Shown: positions 22,003 to 34,129 of the stretch, in pieces
Layout of the letters: the number at the start of each line of letters is the position of its first letter
Position numbering within the stretch: the first letter of the stretch is position 1
Origin: Archegozetes longisetosus
Taxonomy: Eukaryota > Arthropoda > Arachnida > Sarcoptiformes > Trhypochthoniidae
DNA length: 64,000 nt
Direction: 5' to 3'
Assembly (NCBI GenBank): GCA_018873245.2
Contig: JAEMBT020000009.1
Coordinates: forward strand, 11,939,112-12,003,111
The notes under the pieces: generated by a model
What the model saw: only the letters and a program-made list of their open reading frames with translations
Told to the model about the DNA's origin: nothing
The model's database searches: none
Position numbers and translations under genes: made by a program

Positions 22003-22483
22003 AGTTTCGGGAATGTGATCAAACCTGATGAGACATAATGGTTAATTCTTCGTCTTTGATATCTGTGTGAACTTTACCATCAGTTTCGAATAGATTTCAT
22101 TGTGCTGTACAAACAAGTTTTGGCTCTCCGGCCTGAAACATGACCAGTAGTTCGAGAGCCGAAAACTTGGCCGAAAATTGCGTTAATCATCTTGTGATTG
22201 ACATAAATGAACAAACATCACGATAATGATCATCAAGTTTTGTGATAACTATCTTCTCGGTTTAATGGGTAGCTTCGGGCTAAATAACAGTTGCTTTGGA
22301 AGTTATTTAATGATTTCGACCGGGAAACGGTCAAATATTGTAAAATTTTTAAATCTAAACTGAAATGAGATAGCCGAAACTTGGCTGTTTAAAATCTATT
22401 CCGACTTAATAAGTTACACACAGGTACCCGACTAAGAATTAACCATCATGTCTCATCAGGTTTAATGACAATCCCTAAACTTT
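22003..22483. mobile_element. Foldback element, about 100-bp arms
   Basis: The left arm around 22018-22110 contains 'aaacctgatgagacataatg'. It pairs with the right arm containing 'catgtctcatcaggttt' (22447-22463), and the pairing extends outward and inward with mismatches. Inside is a further hairpin: 'ttttggctctccgg' against 'ttcgagagccgaaaac'. Confidence 0.72.
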
Positions 22484-24235
22484 GGTTAAGTCTCCATATT
22501 TATTTCCCGCCAATAATTCGAAAATTAACTATAATTGACTGAATGTCGATTTTGAAATAATTTGATTTTACATTGTGAATAACTATAGAACTACAAGTAA
22601 ATGTGAAATTTCATGCAAAGATCTCTAGAAACGAATAGATTTTGGCAGAATATCTTTATTTTCTATACTTATTTGACAATGTAATAATAATAAGAATATC
22701 TTAATCGAACTAATGAACCCTATGACAGAATCGCTCTCAAGCTTTAAAGAAAGCCTAATTGATCCTACGAGGAGAAAATTATGATTACAGAACTGTTTCA
22801 AAATTATTCAAACTTATGTTTGAGCTTTGATCTTAAATTCTTGAGCTCTGATTATTTTCAAATTGTAATATATTAATAGATAACATTACGCTTTAATTGC
22901 ATAACTGTTTAGGTCGAATCAGATGAGAAACCTTTAAAGTCAATATATCTAAAGTCAAAAGTGAAAATTTCTGTCGTTAGAGCTCAAAAGGGAATCTCAA
23001 ACAACCAAATCCATTCTAAAGCAGGCTATAACTGTTTTATGACTGCAGTAAACTCGAATAAGCTTTAGGAACTGAGGAGGATTAAGACAAAGATTAATAA
23101 CTCGCGTCTATCAAAGTTAAGCAAAAGTTTAGTTTGAAATTAATTTTTCTATTTTAATTTTTAAAGTTTCAGCCGAAGTTAATTTTATTTTATTTGAATA
23201 TATTTTTGATTAAGTCTGAAATCATTTAGTTTAAGCTTCCATTATTAAAATATCACAGTTTTTCAGACTTAGTATATTTGAGTAAAAGTTAAAAAATTAA
23301 GATGTCTAACAAACAAATTGAAACTGAGCGCATGGGCTTATGTTGAAAACACAAATCAACGAAATAATAAATATAAATATTTGAATAACATGTGATAGTT
23401 TAATATTTGATGTCTGCCGCTTAGATAATTATATTTATAATATGAATCCTTTAGTAGCTAAAATGTTACATGAGAATATAAGAAAACGTCTCGAATACTG
23501 AGTCACATACGACACATTTTAAAATAGTTTTTCACGAATCTTGAAAATTATTTAAAAATCGAAATTTAAAAAGAGAGCACTCTGTGAACTATTATTTTGA
23601 AGTTGTTATCGTGTTTCATATTTCCTTTTTATACTGTTATTCAGTGACTGGGAAGAATTACGTAGTAAAACTTAACCAAAGTAAAGGTAATATTGTAAAG
23701 TCTGGATCTTTGATAGGAGCGTGTACGAAATCAATTTTTAAAATATAAGCACTTTATTTAACATAACCACAATACAAATTACATAAGATTTCACAGGATT
23801 TAACACTAAAGTAAAGAGCGAAAAATTTAAGAAAAACACAATATTTTATAGGAACAATAGGCGGGTTAAATTAGAAAATGTGTTACAATGATAGGCTAAA
23901 CCTTTTAAAGTCAATAGCACATTTAGCTAGGATTGGGAGATTGTATAACTAGGACATACTTAGGCATGTTTCAAGAGTTGAGATATGCTTATTCTCAGCT
24001 GTCTTCATAACTCGTACAGCTGAGACAAGCATGTGAAGGTTTCTTTTGTACAAACAAAAAGTAATCTTTAAATCGGTAATAAAAGTTGACATATACGGTA
24101 AGTTATGAAAATTAGTTTAGCAATATAGGCTATTACAAAAGTATTTTGGTATAGGTCTAGTTAAGAAACTTAGACGTTGTTAAAATATCACAGTTTTATC
24201 AATTACATAATTTATTTCACTCATACAGTACTAAA
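22484..24235. other. No recognisable gene
   Basis: About 1.7 kb of AT-rich sequence. I see no long reading frame, RNA gene or clear inverted-repeat pair. It may hold old transposon remnants beyond recognition. Confidence 0.4.
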
Positions 24236-24430
24236 ACTTCTTTGAAAAGTTTGAATGAGTTATATCGAGTTCCGCCGATACTGATGAGCAGGCCCGAGTC
24301 TTCAGATCTTTTTGAAAAATTCGGACTGGGACCTGGGACCTGGACCCAGACCCGAACCCGGCCTAGACCCGGGCTCGGAGTCGGATTTCAAGAATCTGTT
24401 TCCGACACAAAACGAGTCTGTAATTGAGAT
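24236..24430. other. GC-rich patch, likely transposon end remnant
   Basis: A short region dense in 'gacctgggacctggaccc' and 'gggctcgg' type sequence stands out from AT-rich surroundings. A 61-codon frame crosses it, but the low-complexity composition suggests subterminal repeats of a decayed element rather than a gene. Confidence 0.4.
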
Positions 24431-24559
24431 CATAATATAAACATTTTGGTTTCATGCATCAAGATCTAAATATGTAAGCTTATGCTTAGTTTTGAAATTC
24501 TCAAAACATTATGAACATTTAAATTATCACAAGAGTTCAAGTGACAGCTCAATTAAACT

Positions 24560-24745
24560 TTGTGCTGAAAATATGCTTTTCTAGTTTGATAAGTATAAGG
24601 ATTTAATTGAAACTGATATCATAAAATTTGCTGTTATACTTGATCCTCACTTAAAACTCAATTTCTTTGAGAATGATCAAACTGTAAAACGAAGATTTGA
24701 TGATTTCTTCAAGATAAATCATTTTATCATTTTAGTTCGGATTGT
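24560..24745 (+). pseudogene. hAT transposase fragment
   Basis: A plus-strand frame reads FDKYKDLIETDIIKFAVILD, then PHLKLNFFEND, then KRRFDDFFKI. The 'A(V/I)ILDPRLKL' motif is a strong signature of hAT-family transposases, just ahead of their dimerisation region. Only about 60 codons survive. It belongs to a different hAT copy from the element at 29615-32146. Confidence 0.75.
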
Positions 24746-24849
24746 AAGTTAAAATGTTTCGTTTGTCTCTAAACTTTATAAGACAAGAGTTGAAGCATAC
24801 TGTGAAATGTAAAAGTTATCTATATACGTTACCGTTATTAAGCAATAAA

Positions 24850-25240
24850 CTAATTAAGATAAAGCCTTTTACAAAACTATCCAGGACTTTTTGAACGCTT
24901 ATAGGATTTGACTGGATCATTCGATATTGATGCGATTTGTTTTAAATTAAAGAAAAACTCCCCAGAAATTTATATATAGTTAAACAAATGCAAAAATTAC
25001 AAAGGGAAGTATTTTATTTTAAAAATATGTTAAAGTTCATGATTTAAAATGTCAAAATTCTATTAATTTATCAATTAATAAAATTTAGTTATTCAATTTA
25101 ACTTCTTTAAATGAATAAATTCTGGAGAGATTTTCTTTGTTTTAAAACAAACCGCATCAAAATCGGACCATCAAATGATTTTTTATTATCTCTCAAAGAG
25201 TACTAGATAGTTTTGTAAAAGGCTGTATCTTAATTTGGTA
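24850..25240. mobile_element. Foldback MITE, related to 56240-56410
   Basis: The left arm with 'agccttttacaaaactatcc' and 'gatgcgatttgttttaaa' pairs with the right arm ('tttaaaacaaaccgcatc', 'agttttgtaaaaggct'). The central sequence 'aaaaactccccagaaat' recurs at 56290-56315. The arms cover most of the element. Confidence 0.8.
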
Positions 25241-25309
25241 TACAATTTATGATTGAATTTGTCGAGAAATACAGCAGAGAAACTCCCAACCAATTGATGA
25301 TAAAGAACG

Positions 25310-25804
25310 AAATTTGATATTGCTTCATGGATAAAATCATTGGATATTGCTGAGAAATGTGCGAGCAAAAATACAATAGAATTTTTAAAGCAAGAACAGC
25401 AAAGAAGAAACAGTGATTCTACAATTGTAGTTGGTGAATCAACTTTTAGTCATGATGATATAGAGACGATACCAAATAGTGCACCAGAGATGCCTTCTTT
25501 CTTAAATGATTTGTTTGGTTGGACAATTGGCGGATTTTTTAGTGAACATGCTCCCGTACTGCCTTCTATGCATCGAGACATCTCATTGGAAGTTCAAGCC
25601 AATGCATTAAGCATTACAGAAGAATTTGGAATAATAATGAATTCTGTTAGCAAAATACCAACAGAAGAAATGATTAATCTTGCAGAAGTACAATCAAACA
25701 TATTTAAAGCCATCATGAGTGGCAATGGTTATAAAATTCCAGAAATATTACTCTCGTATGTACAAAAGGCTTCGGAAGTGTTGGATACAATACAAACCGA
25801 ATAA
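25310..25804 (+). pseudogene. Ankyrin-family fragment C: latrotoxin-like C-terminal domain, internally deleted
   Basis: This carries only the end of the ankyrin family. A short run matching the last ankyrin repeat (SLDIAEKCASKNTIEFLKQE) leads into the APEMPSFLNDLFGWTIGGFF segment and LEVQANALSITEEFG, ending QKASEVLDTIQTE. Compared with gene A, roughly 50 residues around the INGTILLLDV region are missing in frame. There is no ankyrin array upstream; instead a foldback MITE abuts it. The 3' flank (25805 to about 26000) matches the flank of gene A. I read it as a truncated paralogue, probably not functional, although its frame is open for 150 codons. Confidence 0.8.
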
Positions 25805-26234
25805 CCTTGAACTTCTTTCCGAGATATTATTTTTAAAGATAATCCTACACCTAATACATTAAGGGATCAAATTAATTATTTGCTTCCTTTATTAAAAAAA
25901 TGCCTGAAAATAATAAAGACCACATTTGGTTAAGGGAAATGATGCAAATGAATATTTGACCTAACTTTATTGAACATTTATATAGAACTTCCAAAAGGAG
26001 AAAGGACAATAAGAGATTGTCTGGGCGAAGTATTTTGACCACATATAAACGATCACTATTAGGTGTTACATGTAATAGCAAAATAATAGAACTAATTAAG
26101 TTGATCCTCCCGCGGTATTTTGTGCGCTTGGCAGTATTCGTCACTTCGCTACTTCTTAGCTGGCGTGAGACTCGCGCTCCTAGATAGATCCAGGTCAGAG
26201 GTTTAATTTGTATCAGCATTTAAAGTACGGTAGA

Positions 26235-26902
26235 TGGGAAGTTTTCAAGACACATACTTTTGATGATTAATTCTAATAGTACTTGAAGTGGGGAGTCGAA
26301 TGATATACTACATGCCATATTTCGTACATAAATTGATCAAAAAATTAATTTGACTCGAATCTGGCCGCCTCTGAATAACTCCAGATGTGAGTGGCTGAGC
26401 CCGCCAAATGATGTATTATTGGACTCAGGATATCTAACTGAGAATTTTGAGGTACCCATCTTTATCTGGTTTAGTACTTCGTAATAGATAAACTTGGATT
26501 TCTCGAGTCATGATCTAAACAAGTCTGATATAAACTAGATAAGAATAAGTTAGATCGCTATGCCACCTAACTTGTTCTTCCTTGGTTTATATAAGGTTTG
26601 GCTTGGGTTACATCTTGGTAAAGCTAAGTTAACACATTTTCGAGGAGGTTAGGTCTGGGTGGCCAGAAGCGGTCAAGTGTGGTATCAAAATGTTCAGTTT
26701 GACGAACTGAATCCAATGGTGAATCAAACTTTTGGACGGAAAGTTGGGAACCCCTTATGACCTATTAGCCGAGTGGGGATTATATCCTTAAAAATTCTTT
26801 ACACGCAATTTAAGGACGAAATATGGCAGGTAGTGAATTATTCGACTCCCCACGTCGAGTACTATTAGAATCGATCATCATAATTATGTGCCCCGAAAAC
26901 GT
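26235..26902. mobile_element. Foldback element; interior repeated at 46010-46580
   Basis: The arms at about 26235-26322 and 26815-26902 are inverted, with 'tggggagtcgaa' and 'ttcgactcccca' as landmarks. The interior from about 26390 to 26760 matches 46140-46530 by eye, for example 'ggataaacttgga' and 'gttcagtttgacgaactgaa'. No gene is visible. Confidence 0.72.
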
Positions 26903-27549
26903 TCAAATTACCCAAAGTCTTTAGCCTAAATAATGAACATATAAAATAATAAACTTGAGCTCCATATTCAAAAGGCTAACTTTGAATGAGATTTTGAATA
27001 TATTCCAAACCTTAAGCAGCTATGCATCTTCCACTTTTGACACATGTACTGTGAATGTTTAGTTCTAATTAAGAGGTATACGGGATCAAATTAACATTTG
27101 AAGTCAGACTAATCTTCCATAGAACCCATTGTAATTAATCAAAATTAAATTTCTATTAAATCTGTGGAAATTGTTTTAATATTTTACTAGGGTGTACTTT
27201 AGAATAACGCCTTTTGAATATAAACACCAAACTTAAAACACAAAATGTACTCATCAAGCACTACAATAAACATCATAGCGACATCCGCCGCAAATTAAAA
27301 ATAAAAGGGATATAAACTTAAAAGCTTCATAATTTAAACAATTCATAAAAATTACAGAACTCTCTAGAACATCCTAGAATGTTGTATAATGCTCAATATA
27401 TTTCTCGAAATGTCCAGAACATTCTCAAAAGTTCAATAGATTTATTGAAAATCCTAGAAATTATCAGAAATCTATCAAAAGATATGGATCGACTCATAGC
27501 CTTAATGGCAGATATTAGGAATATGTATCAAAGAGGGATACCCACTTCC

Positions 27550-28672
27550 CATAGAGAATTTGCCCCCTCCGTAGTCATGTGAAACATCATTTTAAAGCTT
27601 ATAATGAAAGGGGTAAAAAGTCCATAGGACATGGCCCTGCAGCCCCACCGTTTCGGAGATATAGGTCATTAAAGGTCACTGACCGGAAACTCTCCCGAAC
27701 TTCGCCAATATGGGTTTTAATCTGTTCATCGTGATGATAATAATCTAAATACTAGTATGGACAGTAACTAAGAGCTATTAGATGGTGTATAAGGGGTACA
27801 AACAAATGAATGGGATAAAAACGAATGGATAAAATCACTCTTAGTCGTCAGTGCTTTCTTCGACAGGAAGGCCGATGTTGTAAATGGACACTAGACTTCC
27901 TGCCGGAGAAGGTACCTCCGCCAAGAACCGGCCATGACCGAGATACGAGGAACGTCCATAACGTAAGCACAACAGCCCATAGTTCGAAGGCCGTACTTGC
28001 ACTGACAACAATACTCTAAAATCGATAAGCGACCAGGTAATGATGTCTAAAAGGATGAAGAGATATTTTGTGGATGAACGGTGTCTAGATTGAATTTTCG
28101 CTCGGATGAGCAACGGCCCCTGTTCAGATATATTTTTTGAGGTCGAGATTCTCACTGTGTTTATGAATGGGAATATCGAGCCTGCCGTCTCCACTGAGAT
28201 GCCCTGCGCAATATGAGACGGCCTGCACGAGCTGGTATGAGCCGGAGGCTATGAGTCGGAGATCTTCCTGAGAAATAACAGGGAATCCATGAGAGAATCC
28301 CCCGCCATTCTTTGGAAGTTGCCCAACCTTCCACGTAAGCCCTCGGCTAATACCATCTCATGCAGCCGATTCTGCACAAGGAGTTGTTGTTGCATCATCC
28401 GAGCTATTTCGACACCGTCATCCACATCGGCACGGATATGCGGTTAATACACTAATATATATATATTTTTGGAATCTACTCATTGAGAGGAACACAATGA
28501 TACTAATATTGACTATGTTCGGGGGTGTTTCGCTGCGTGACCTAAAACGACTTGTATCTCCGAAATGGTGAGGTTGCAGGGTTATGTTCCATTGACTTTT
28601 TTACTCACCACATCATAAGCTTTAAAATGATGTATCATATGCCTAGATCTACGGAGGGGGCAATTTTGGACT
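27550..28672. mobile_element. Long-TIR element with SWIM-like fragment
   Basis: The arms around 27555-27700 and 28530-28672 are inverted. The left has 'gaatttgccccctccgtag', the right 'ctacggagggggcaattt'; inward, 'accgtttcggagatata' pairs with 'tatctccgaaatggt'. Between them lies a decayed minus-strand SWIM-like coding region (27840-28180). Upstream at 27360-27440 is a cluster of GAA/TTC sequence like that seen before the copy at 55498. Confidence 0.78.
27840..28180 (-). pseudogene. SWIM-like protein fragment, copy 2
   Basis: The minus strand reads LLIRAKIQSRHRSSTKYLFI, matching LLRARVQSRHRSTTKYHIYD of the copy at 55498. A later stretch in the frame reads YGRSSYLGHGRFLAEVPSPA, near the conserved 'YLGYGRFLPEI' position of the copy at 34130. 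Frame changes in between destroy the Cys/His core. It lies inside the long-TIR element 27550-28672. Confidence 0.7.
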
Positions 28673-28860
28673 TCCTCTTAAAATTTTCAAATATGATTGA
28701 GAAATAAAATATTTTCTGAGGTCAATAAATCAGCTTTACCCATTTAGTTTAGTTTAGGTTAGGTCGGGATGGGTTGGGTTGGTTAGGATCTGTTTTCTCT
28801 TGTAATTCCCGAGATTTCTCAAACTCTTATTTTATCTATAGGCGCTTATGACTTATATAT

Positions 28861-29520
28861 GAATGCCCCGATAATAAAAAAGCCTATCTCTTAAAGCGTT
28901 GAAACGAGTAAAACGCACTTAAAGTTGCGTTTCAAAAATGTTTACAAAAATCAAACTCATTGAAACTTAAATATGAAATTTATTATTTGTAACGTGTAAT
29001 TAAACATATTCTATGTCAGATTCATCAGAATAATCTGATTCTTTAGAATTACAATTAAATTGAGATAAAAAGTCAATATAAAATTTTCTATTTTTTACAT
29101 CCAAATAGTCTAATATTTAATTAGAATAAGAGTTCTCTTATTTGGCGAGCCATTAGATAAATGAATCCATTTATTATTGATTGAATTAAACATTTAAAAT
29201 CCTAATAAAACACTTGATTAATGCTTTATTGATATAAATAAAAACTAATGCTTTGATGTTATGTAGTGATCATCAATATTGTACTGTTCATAATGAACAT
29301 AACACAATTTGATTGCGCATTCTCTTAAAGTTAGATTTGATTAGCATTCAATTCTATTGTGATCAAGAGTTTTTTAAACATGATTATTTATAAACTTTTT
29401 CCATTGAAACATATATTGAATTTTATTATATGAATAAAGTATGATGTGAGCTCAATGTTTAAAACAAAATCCGAAAAAGAGGTTAACTCGAGATAGGCTT
29501 TTTTATTATCGGGGCGTTCA
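28861..29520. mobile_element. Non-autonomous element with ~30-bp TIRs
   Basis: The left end 'ccccgataataaaaaagcct' plus 'atctc' recurs exactly inverted at the right end (about 29489-29514). The flanking 'tatatgaa' and 'ttcatata' extend the pairing. The interior is AT-rich without a gene. A TA target is possible but is confounded by the palindromic flanks. Confidence 0.82.
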
Positions 29521-29614
29521 TATACATGTATATCTTGGGCTTTAGTACTTGTATAAAGTTTGGTGACGATAACAATAAGATGTTATTTTAAAGTTCCCCT
29601 TATACAGTTATACG

Positions 29615-32146
29615 TAGTGAAGAGCACGGGGCTGAAATCTTGAGCTTCAAGCTCGAGCTTCTACAAGCTCAGTTCAAATTTGTTGAACTTTGAGCTGCGC
29701 TTCTGTCAAATTTGGATTGAGCTGCGCTTGTACTTAGAAGCCCGGGCTCAAGCTGTGAGCTGCGCTGCTGAGCTTATAATAAAAATTAAAAATAATGAGC
29801 AGTAATCTTTATAGTAAGCATTTCTCTCGAGTTATAATGAGGTATTTATATAGATAAAGCTTTAATATTGGTCATAAAATTTGAAGAACGAATTCAAACA
29901 CATTAAACTCGGTATGTAATCATCTGATAATCTATTTCTTTTCTTAGTTACAAGATGTGCTTTAGAGAAAATCTGTTCACTCGGAACACTAGTTGCAGGT
30001 ATACAAAGTATATCGAAAGCAAATTTTGAAAGCGATGGATATTTATTGCTGAACAATTTCCACCAATCTATTGTATCAGTTTTAGGGTCTTCTTGAGGCA
30101 AATTCTCGTAATTTTCCAACTCTTCGTCAACATTTAATTCACGCCTTTTATAGATAGAACTCAAAAGTGAAGTTATGGCAACACTTTCTGATACTTCAAC
30201 AGTTGCATTTGAAGAATAGCTATCATTAAATTTACGGATGAAATCTCTAATATTTTCATAATCGCTTTTATTGAGAATGCCTTTCAAGTATTCGAAATTA
30301 AGCCTCGGATCTAAAATAATCGCAAAATAGCTATACTTATTTTTCAAACACGACTCATATTTTTTCAATTTCTGTTCAATTAATTTAACGCTTTGTTTCA
30401 ACGTTCGATTATTGGCATGAGATCTGCAGTGATCTAAAAGCGTTGACAGTAGTGGCAAAATAAAGCAAATGCTTGAATAGTCCTGTCCTGACAATAGAAT
30501 TGTTGCTTCATAGAACGGACTCAAGAACTTGTGAATTATCTCCAATTTATTCCACTGTTCTTCACTTATTTGAAATGGTTGAAAATCAGCGTCACTTAAG
30601 CAAACAATTTGTATTACATTATTCATTTTTAATCCTCTGTCAATCGTGTCGTACGTTGAGTTCCAACGAATATAAGTATTGCGTTTCAACTTTATGAATG
30701 TTTGACCGATGGCCTTGCATGCACTTTTATAAGCCTGTGATTTTTTGGACGAGTTCTTAATAGAGGAACCGATTTGTCTCAAGTTAGATATTATTGACTC
30801 AAACTCTTTAATTTCATCATTAATACTTAAATTAAGAATGTGTCCGAAACAAGGAAAATGACATATATTTTCCAGCTTTAAATTTTCGGTAAAATATTCA
30901 TTCAATAAATTAAGGTATTTTATATTATTGGAAGCGTTATCAGAAGTGATTGAAACTATTTTATCATTAGTTCCATAATTTTCAAAAGTATCCAATAGTA
31001 TATTTTTAATTCTCTCTCCATTGTGTGGATGAGAAATAAGACAGAAATCAATGAGAACATGACTTAACTTTTGATTTTCTCCAACAAAATGTGCTGTAAT
31101 TGCAGTATAAGGTCTGTTAGTCGTCGAAGTCCAGATATCCGTTGTAATCGCAACTTTTGATCAATTTTACTGAGTGTTGTAATAAATTTCGTCTTATAAT
31201 CACCGAAAGTCTTAATTATGTCCCGTTTTATTGTAAATCGAGAAGGAATTGTAAAATTCGGGTTCAAATACCCTATAAATTTACGAAAATCTTCAATGAT
31301 AGTGAACGGATGGTTGCCATTCACAATGAAACGTATCAACAATTGTCTCGGATCTAATTTATCTTTTTTCTTATAAAAATCATCGATTTTAGTTTGAAAC
31401 AAACTATGATTCATTTTAATATGTTACTTAAGCGTATTTAAGCGTATTACTCGAAACTTTAATACTAAAAAGTGCTTCATTTCCTTACATTTTTTACATA
31501 TTAACGTCTTATCATATAATTTAATAAAGAAATCATTTATATTCCACTTTTGAGTTTCTGAGAGCACTTCGACATCAGTGTCACTTATCAATAATTGTGA
31601 GTCTTCTGATTGTATTCGCTTTCTTGTGAACACATTTTGATAACAGTTTAAGACAAATTTCTCTACTTCTGAATAATTTTCAAAAATTATTTGAGACTCT
31701 TATTTTCGAATACAAAGAGATTTAAGCAATGAATAGAAGTAATATTGCTTTTAAGGCCTAAGGCATCACTAATTCTCTCTTCAAATAAACAACTATCGCA
31801 TTAAGTTTCAGTTTAAAGTAAAATTTATTTCGAAAACAATGATTCACAAACCAGGAATGAATCTCGTCATTGAGTTCGATAGATGTAATTTAATGCCTAT
31901 TTTGTTAAGACATAGAAGTAGTTCAATATTCATTACTAATTTACAGTTAATACTGTTTTTGTTTTATAAAATAAATCGGCTTCAAATGAGCTGGGCTCGA
32001 AGCTCAGCAGCTTGAGCTTGAGCTTGAGCTTGAGCTGCGCTTCATCATTATAACCTGAGCTTGAAGCTCGAGCTTATAAGCTCGAAGACAGCTAAAATTG
32101 AGCTTCAAGCGCAGCTCAACTTACAGCTAGCTTATGCTCTTCACTA
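29615..32146 (-). mobile_element. hAT transposon, 2.5 kb, decayed
   Basis: The ends are TAGTGAAGAGC (29615) and its complement GCTCTTCACTA (32146). Both ends carry clusters of 'gagctt' and 'gagctgcgctt' subterminal repeats, as in many hAT elements. The minus-strand transposase remnant at 29862-31633 fills the interior. An 8-bp target duplication is not visible, so flanking mutation or rearrangement is likely. Confidence 0.85.
29862..31633 (-). pseudogene. hAT-family transposase, frameshifted
   Basis: Three consecutive minus-strand frames make up a hAT transposase. 31424-31633 has ICKKCKEMKH, which fits a BED-type zinc finger. 31064-31414 is the middle part. 29862-30995 (377 codons) holds the rest of the catalytic region (ITSDNASNNIKYL, YFAIILDPRLNFEYL) and the C-terminal dimerisation segment (LCIPATSVPSEQIFSKAHLV). 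A frame change near 31155 and a break near 31420 separate them, so no full protein is made. Order and motifs are typical of the family. Confidence 0.9.
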
Positions 32147-32239
32147 CATGATCCCCAATAGTGAATGTTCATATATCGTCAAATTACTTCGCTCAGATAC
32201 AATCGCTTATTGTCCTTTTTCCTTTATTAAATAATAATT

Positions 32240-32556
32240 ATATAGCATATATCCATGAAAACCCATTGAATCTTTCACGAATTTGTATTAGCGGTACGAT
32301 TTTACTACTAGTTGTATTAATTAGAAAAACCACAAGTTAAAAGTACATATTGACCCAAACCATAGCCTTATTAGAATTTCAAGCTAACGTGTTAAGCATT
32401 ATAGAAGAGTTCGAAAAAGTAATAAATCATATTAGCAAAATACCAACAGAAGAGGTGATTAATCTTGCAGGGCTACAATCATATATATTTGAAGCTATTA
32501 TGAATTGCAGTGTTAATAAAATCACAGAAATATTACTCCCGTATGTAGAACTCTAA
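32240..32556 (+). pseudogene. Ankyrin-family fragment D: latrotoxin-like C-terminal domain
   Basis: Codons from about 32245 read YIHENPLNLSRICISGTILL, then an in-frame stop near 32337. They continue as ILTQTIALLEFQANVLSIIE and on to a stop at 32554. This matches the last ~100 residues of gene A, including the INGTILLLDV-type segment that fragment C lacks. No ankyrin repeats precede it. The 5' junction lies at 'atatatccatgaaaac', a sequence shared with gene A. It is a truncated pseudogene. Confidence 0.8.
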
Positions 32557-32884
32557 TGACATCACTTAACAAAGTTTGAACAGGCTTTTGATTCCGAGCA
32601 AAAGCACAGAATAGCAGTTGAAAATATTGAATTGATTCCAACCAACCATATCAGTTCCTTACATCAATTTACTGATCATCAATACGCCAGATTTACTGAT
32701 TCCATAATTATATTTTAAAAATATTCATCGGAAAATCGATTTTAACAAAAGACGTCAAACCTTTAGATATGGACGCGATTACAACACATTTCTTCGTAAT
32801 GAAATGGAAGGATAGTGTGGCTGAAAATCAGAAAAGTGCTCTAATAAGTAGACTCACGCAATCAGTTGTGACTGCACTCAATGC

Positions 32885-33725
32885 TAAAGGTTCTAGGACA
32901 ATTCGTCCAATGACAGTTCGTCCAATGGACAGTTCGTCTAATGACGATTCGTCCAATGGATAATTCGTCTAAAGACTAATTGGTACAATGAACTCTGCCC
33001 AAAAAGAATGTCTCAAATTAGTTGTCACAAATTTTAAGCGCTTGTTACACACAAATTACAAAATTGATTACCAGCTTTAATCATTCATATTAAATCCATA
33101 TTTAATTCATATTAACTCTAAATAATCGATTATGGATGCTCTATCGAAAAAGGGTCATTGAATTTATAGTCAAAGCATACATTTTCTGGATCAGTATAAG
33201 TAGTAGATATCAAAAGAAAAATTTCAGGCCCGGGTACGCACGTTTAAAAAATTATTGCATCCCCCCGCGCGTATTATATATATGTAGGGTTGAAGTAGAC
33301 GAAATTCACAGGATAAACTACTCGTCCGATTTTGATGATTTAGATATTAATGGATTCAGAATGATGAGAGATGAAGAGAAACACAGTTATAACATCTAAG
33401 GGATGTCTAGATCAAAAGTTCACTTGAGTAAATTGAACTAAACTTTCATGAATAAAAAAACCATTTTTGTTGTAACAAACCCTAACACAACTTAATCGAA
33501 CCTAACCTAAGCAATCCTAACCTAACCTAACGCTCATTTTAAATTGGTCAGACAACTTTTGAATCGGCACACAGTGTCATCTACCAGCTGTCAATTATTG
33601 GACGAATTGTCTTTTAGACGAATTATCTTTTGGACGAATTGTCCCAGTAGACAAATTGTCCCATTAGACGAATTGTCTTTAGACCAATTGTCATTGGACG
33701 AACTGTCCAATAACGATGCTAAAAA
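32885..33725. mobile_element. Foldback element with tandem 14-15-bp units in its arms
   Basis: The left arm (32885-32985) repeats variants of 'attcgtccaatgaca' about six times. The right arm (33590-33715) repeats the inverse 'tggacgaattgtc' about eight times. Such arms of short tandem repeats are a feature of foldback-like elements. Interior frames (for example 33136-33399, 87 codons) are not recognised. Confidence 0.75.
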
Positions 33726-33866
33726 TTAAGGAGATCCACCAAACTCCATAGTAAAACTGCAGGTAAACTGAACCAAATGAGACCCATATTTTTAGATAAT
33801 AGACAGCATAGCTAGTAAAAGGTACTCAAGTCCCAACTTGATATGAACACTCTGGCCCGAGATATT

Positions 33867-33882
33867 GGGGGGGGGGGGGGGG
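33867..33882. repeat. G16 homopolymer
   Basis: Sixteen consecutive G in an AT-rich region, at the inner edge of a transposon arm. It could form a G-rich structure or mark a length-uncertain assembly position. Confidence 0.95.
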
Positions 33883-34129
33883 TTAAAAGTTTAAATAAAC
33901 TGTCACGATTTTCTTGGGACTCTTTAAAGCTATCTTTGCCGGACCTTCACTAATAATTGTTAAATATTATCACGGAAAACATTACAAAAGCTCACTCAAT
34001 GTCAAGGTCAGATGAAGAACATTTTTAGATGTTTTTACTAAATTACAAATAAAAATAGGGATTTGTTTCATAATAAGAAGTAAAACTAAAAATAAAATGT
34101 GTATATGATAAAATTATTTTGATTCTGTA

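Larger units (their letters stand above)
26003..32223. repeat. Widely spaced inverted repeat, about 50-60 bp arms
   Basis: Sequence at 26003-26055 ('aaaggacaataagagattgt' then 'gcgaagtattttga') recurs inverted at about 32165-32223 ('tcaaattacttcgctc', 'acaatcgcttattgtccttt'). It may mark the ends of a 6.2-kb element that has since accumulated the insertions between. Alternatively it is two solo ends of one family. Confidence 0.5.

Noticed and set aside
24242-24427. 61-codon frame in the GC-rich patch
   Set aside because: Low-complexity repeated dipeptide-like codons over a transposon-end-like sequence; no homology.
33500-33535. Telomere-like CCTAA repeats
   Set aside because: Only about three units, degenerate around them, in the interior of a foldback element; too short to call interstitial telomere.
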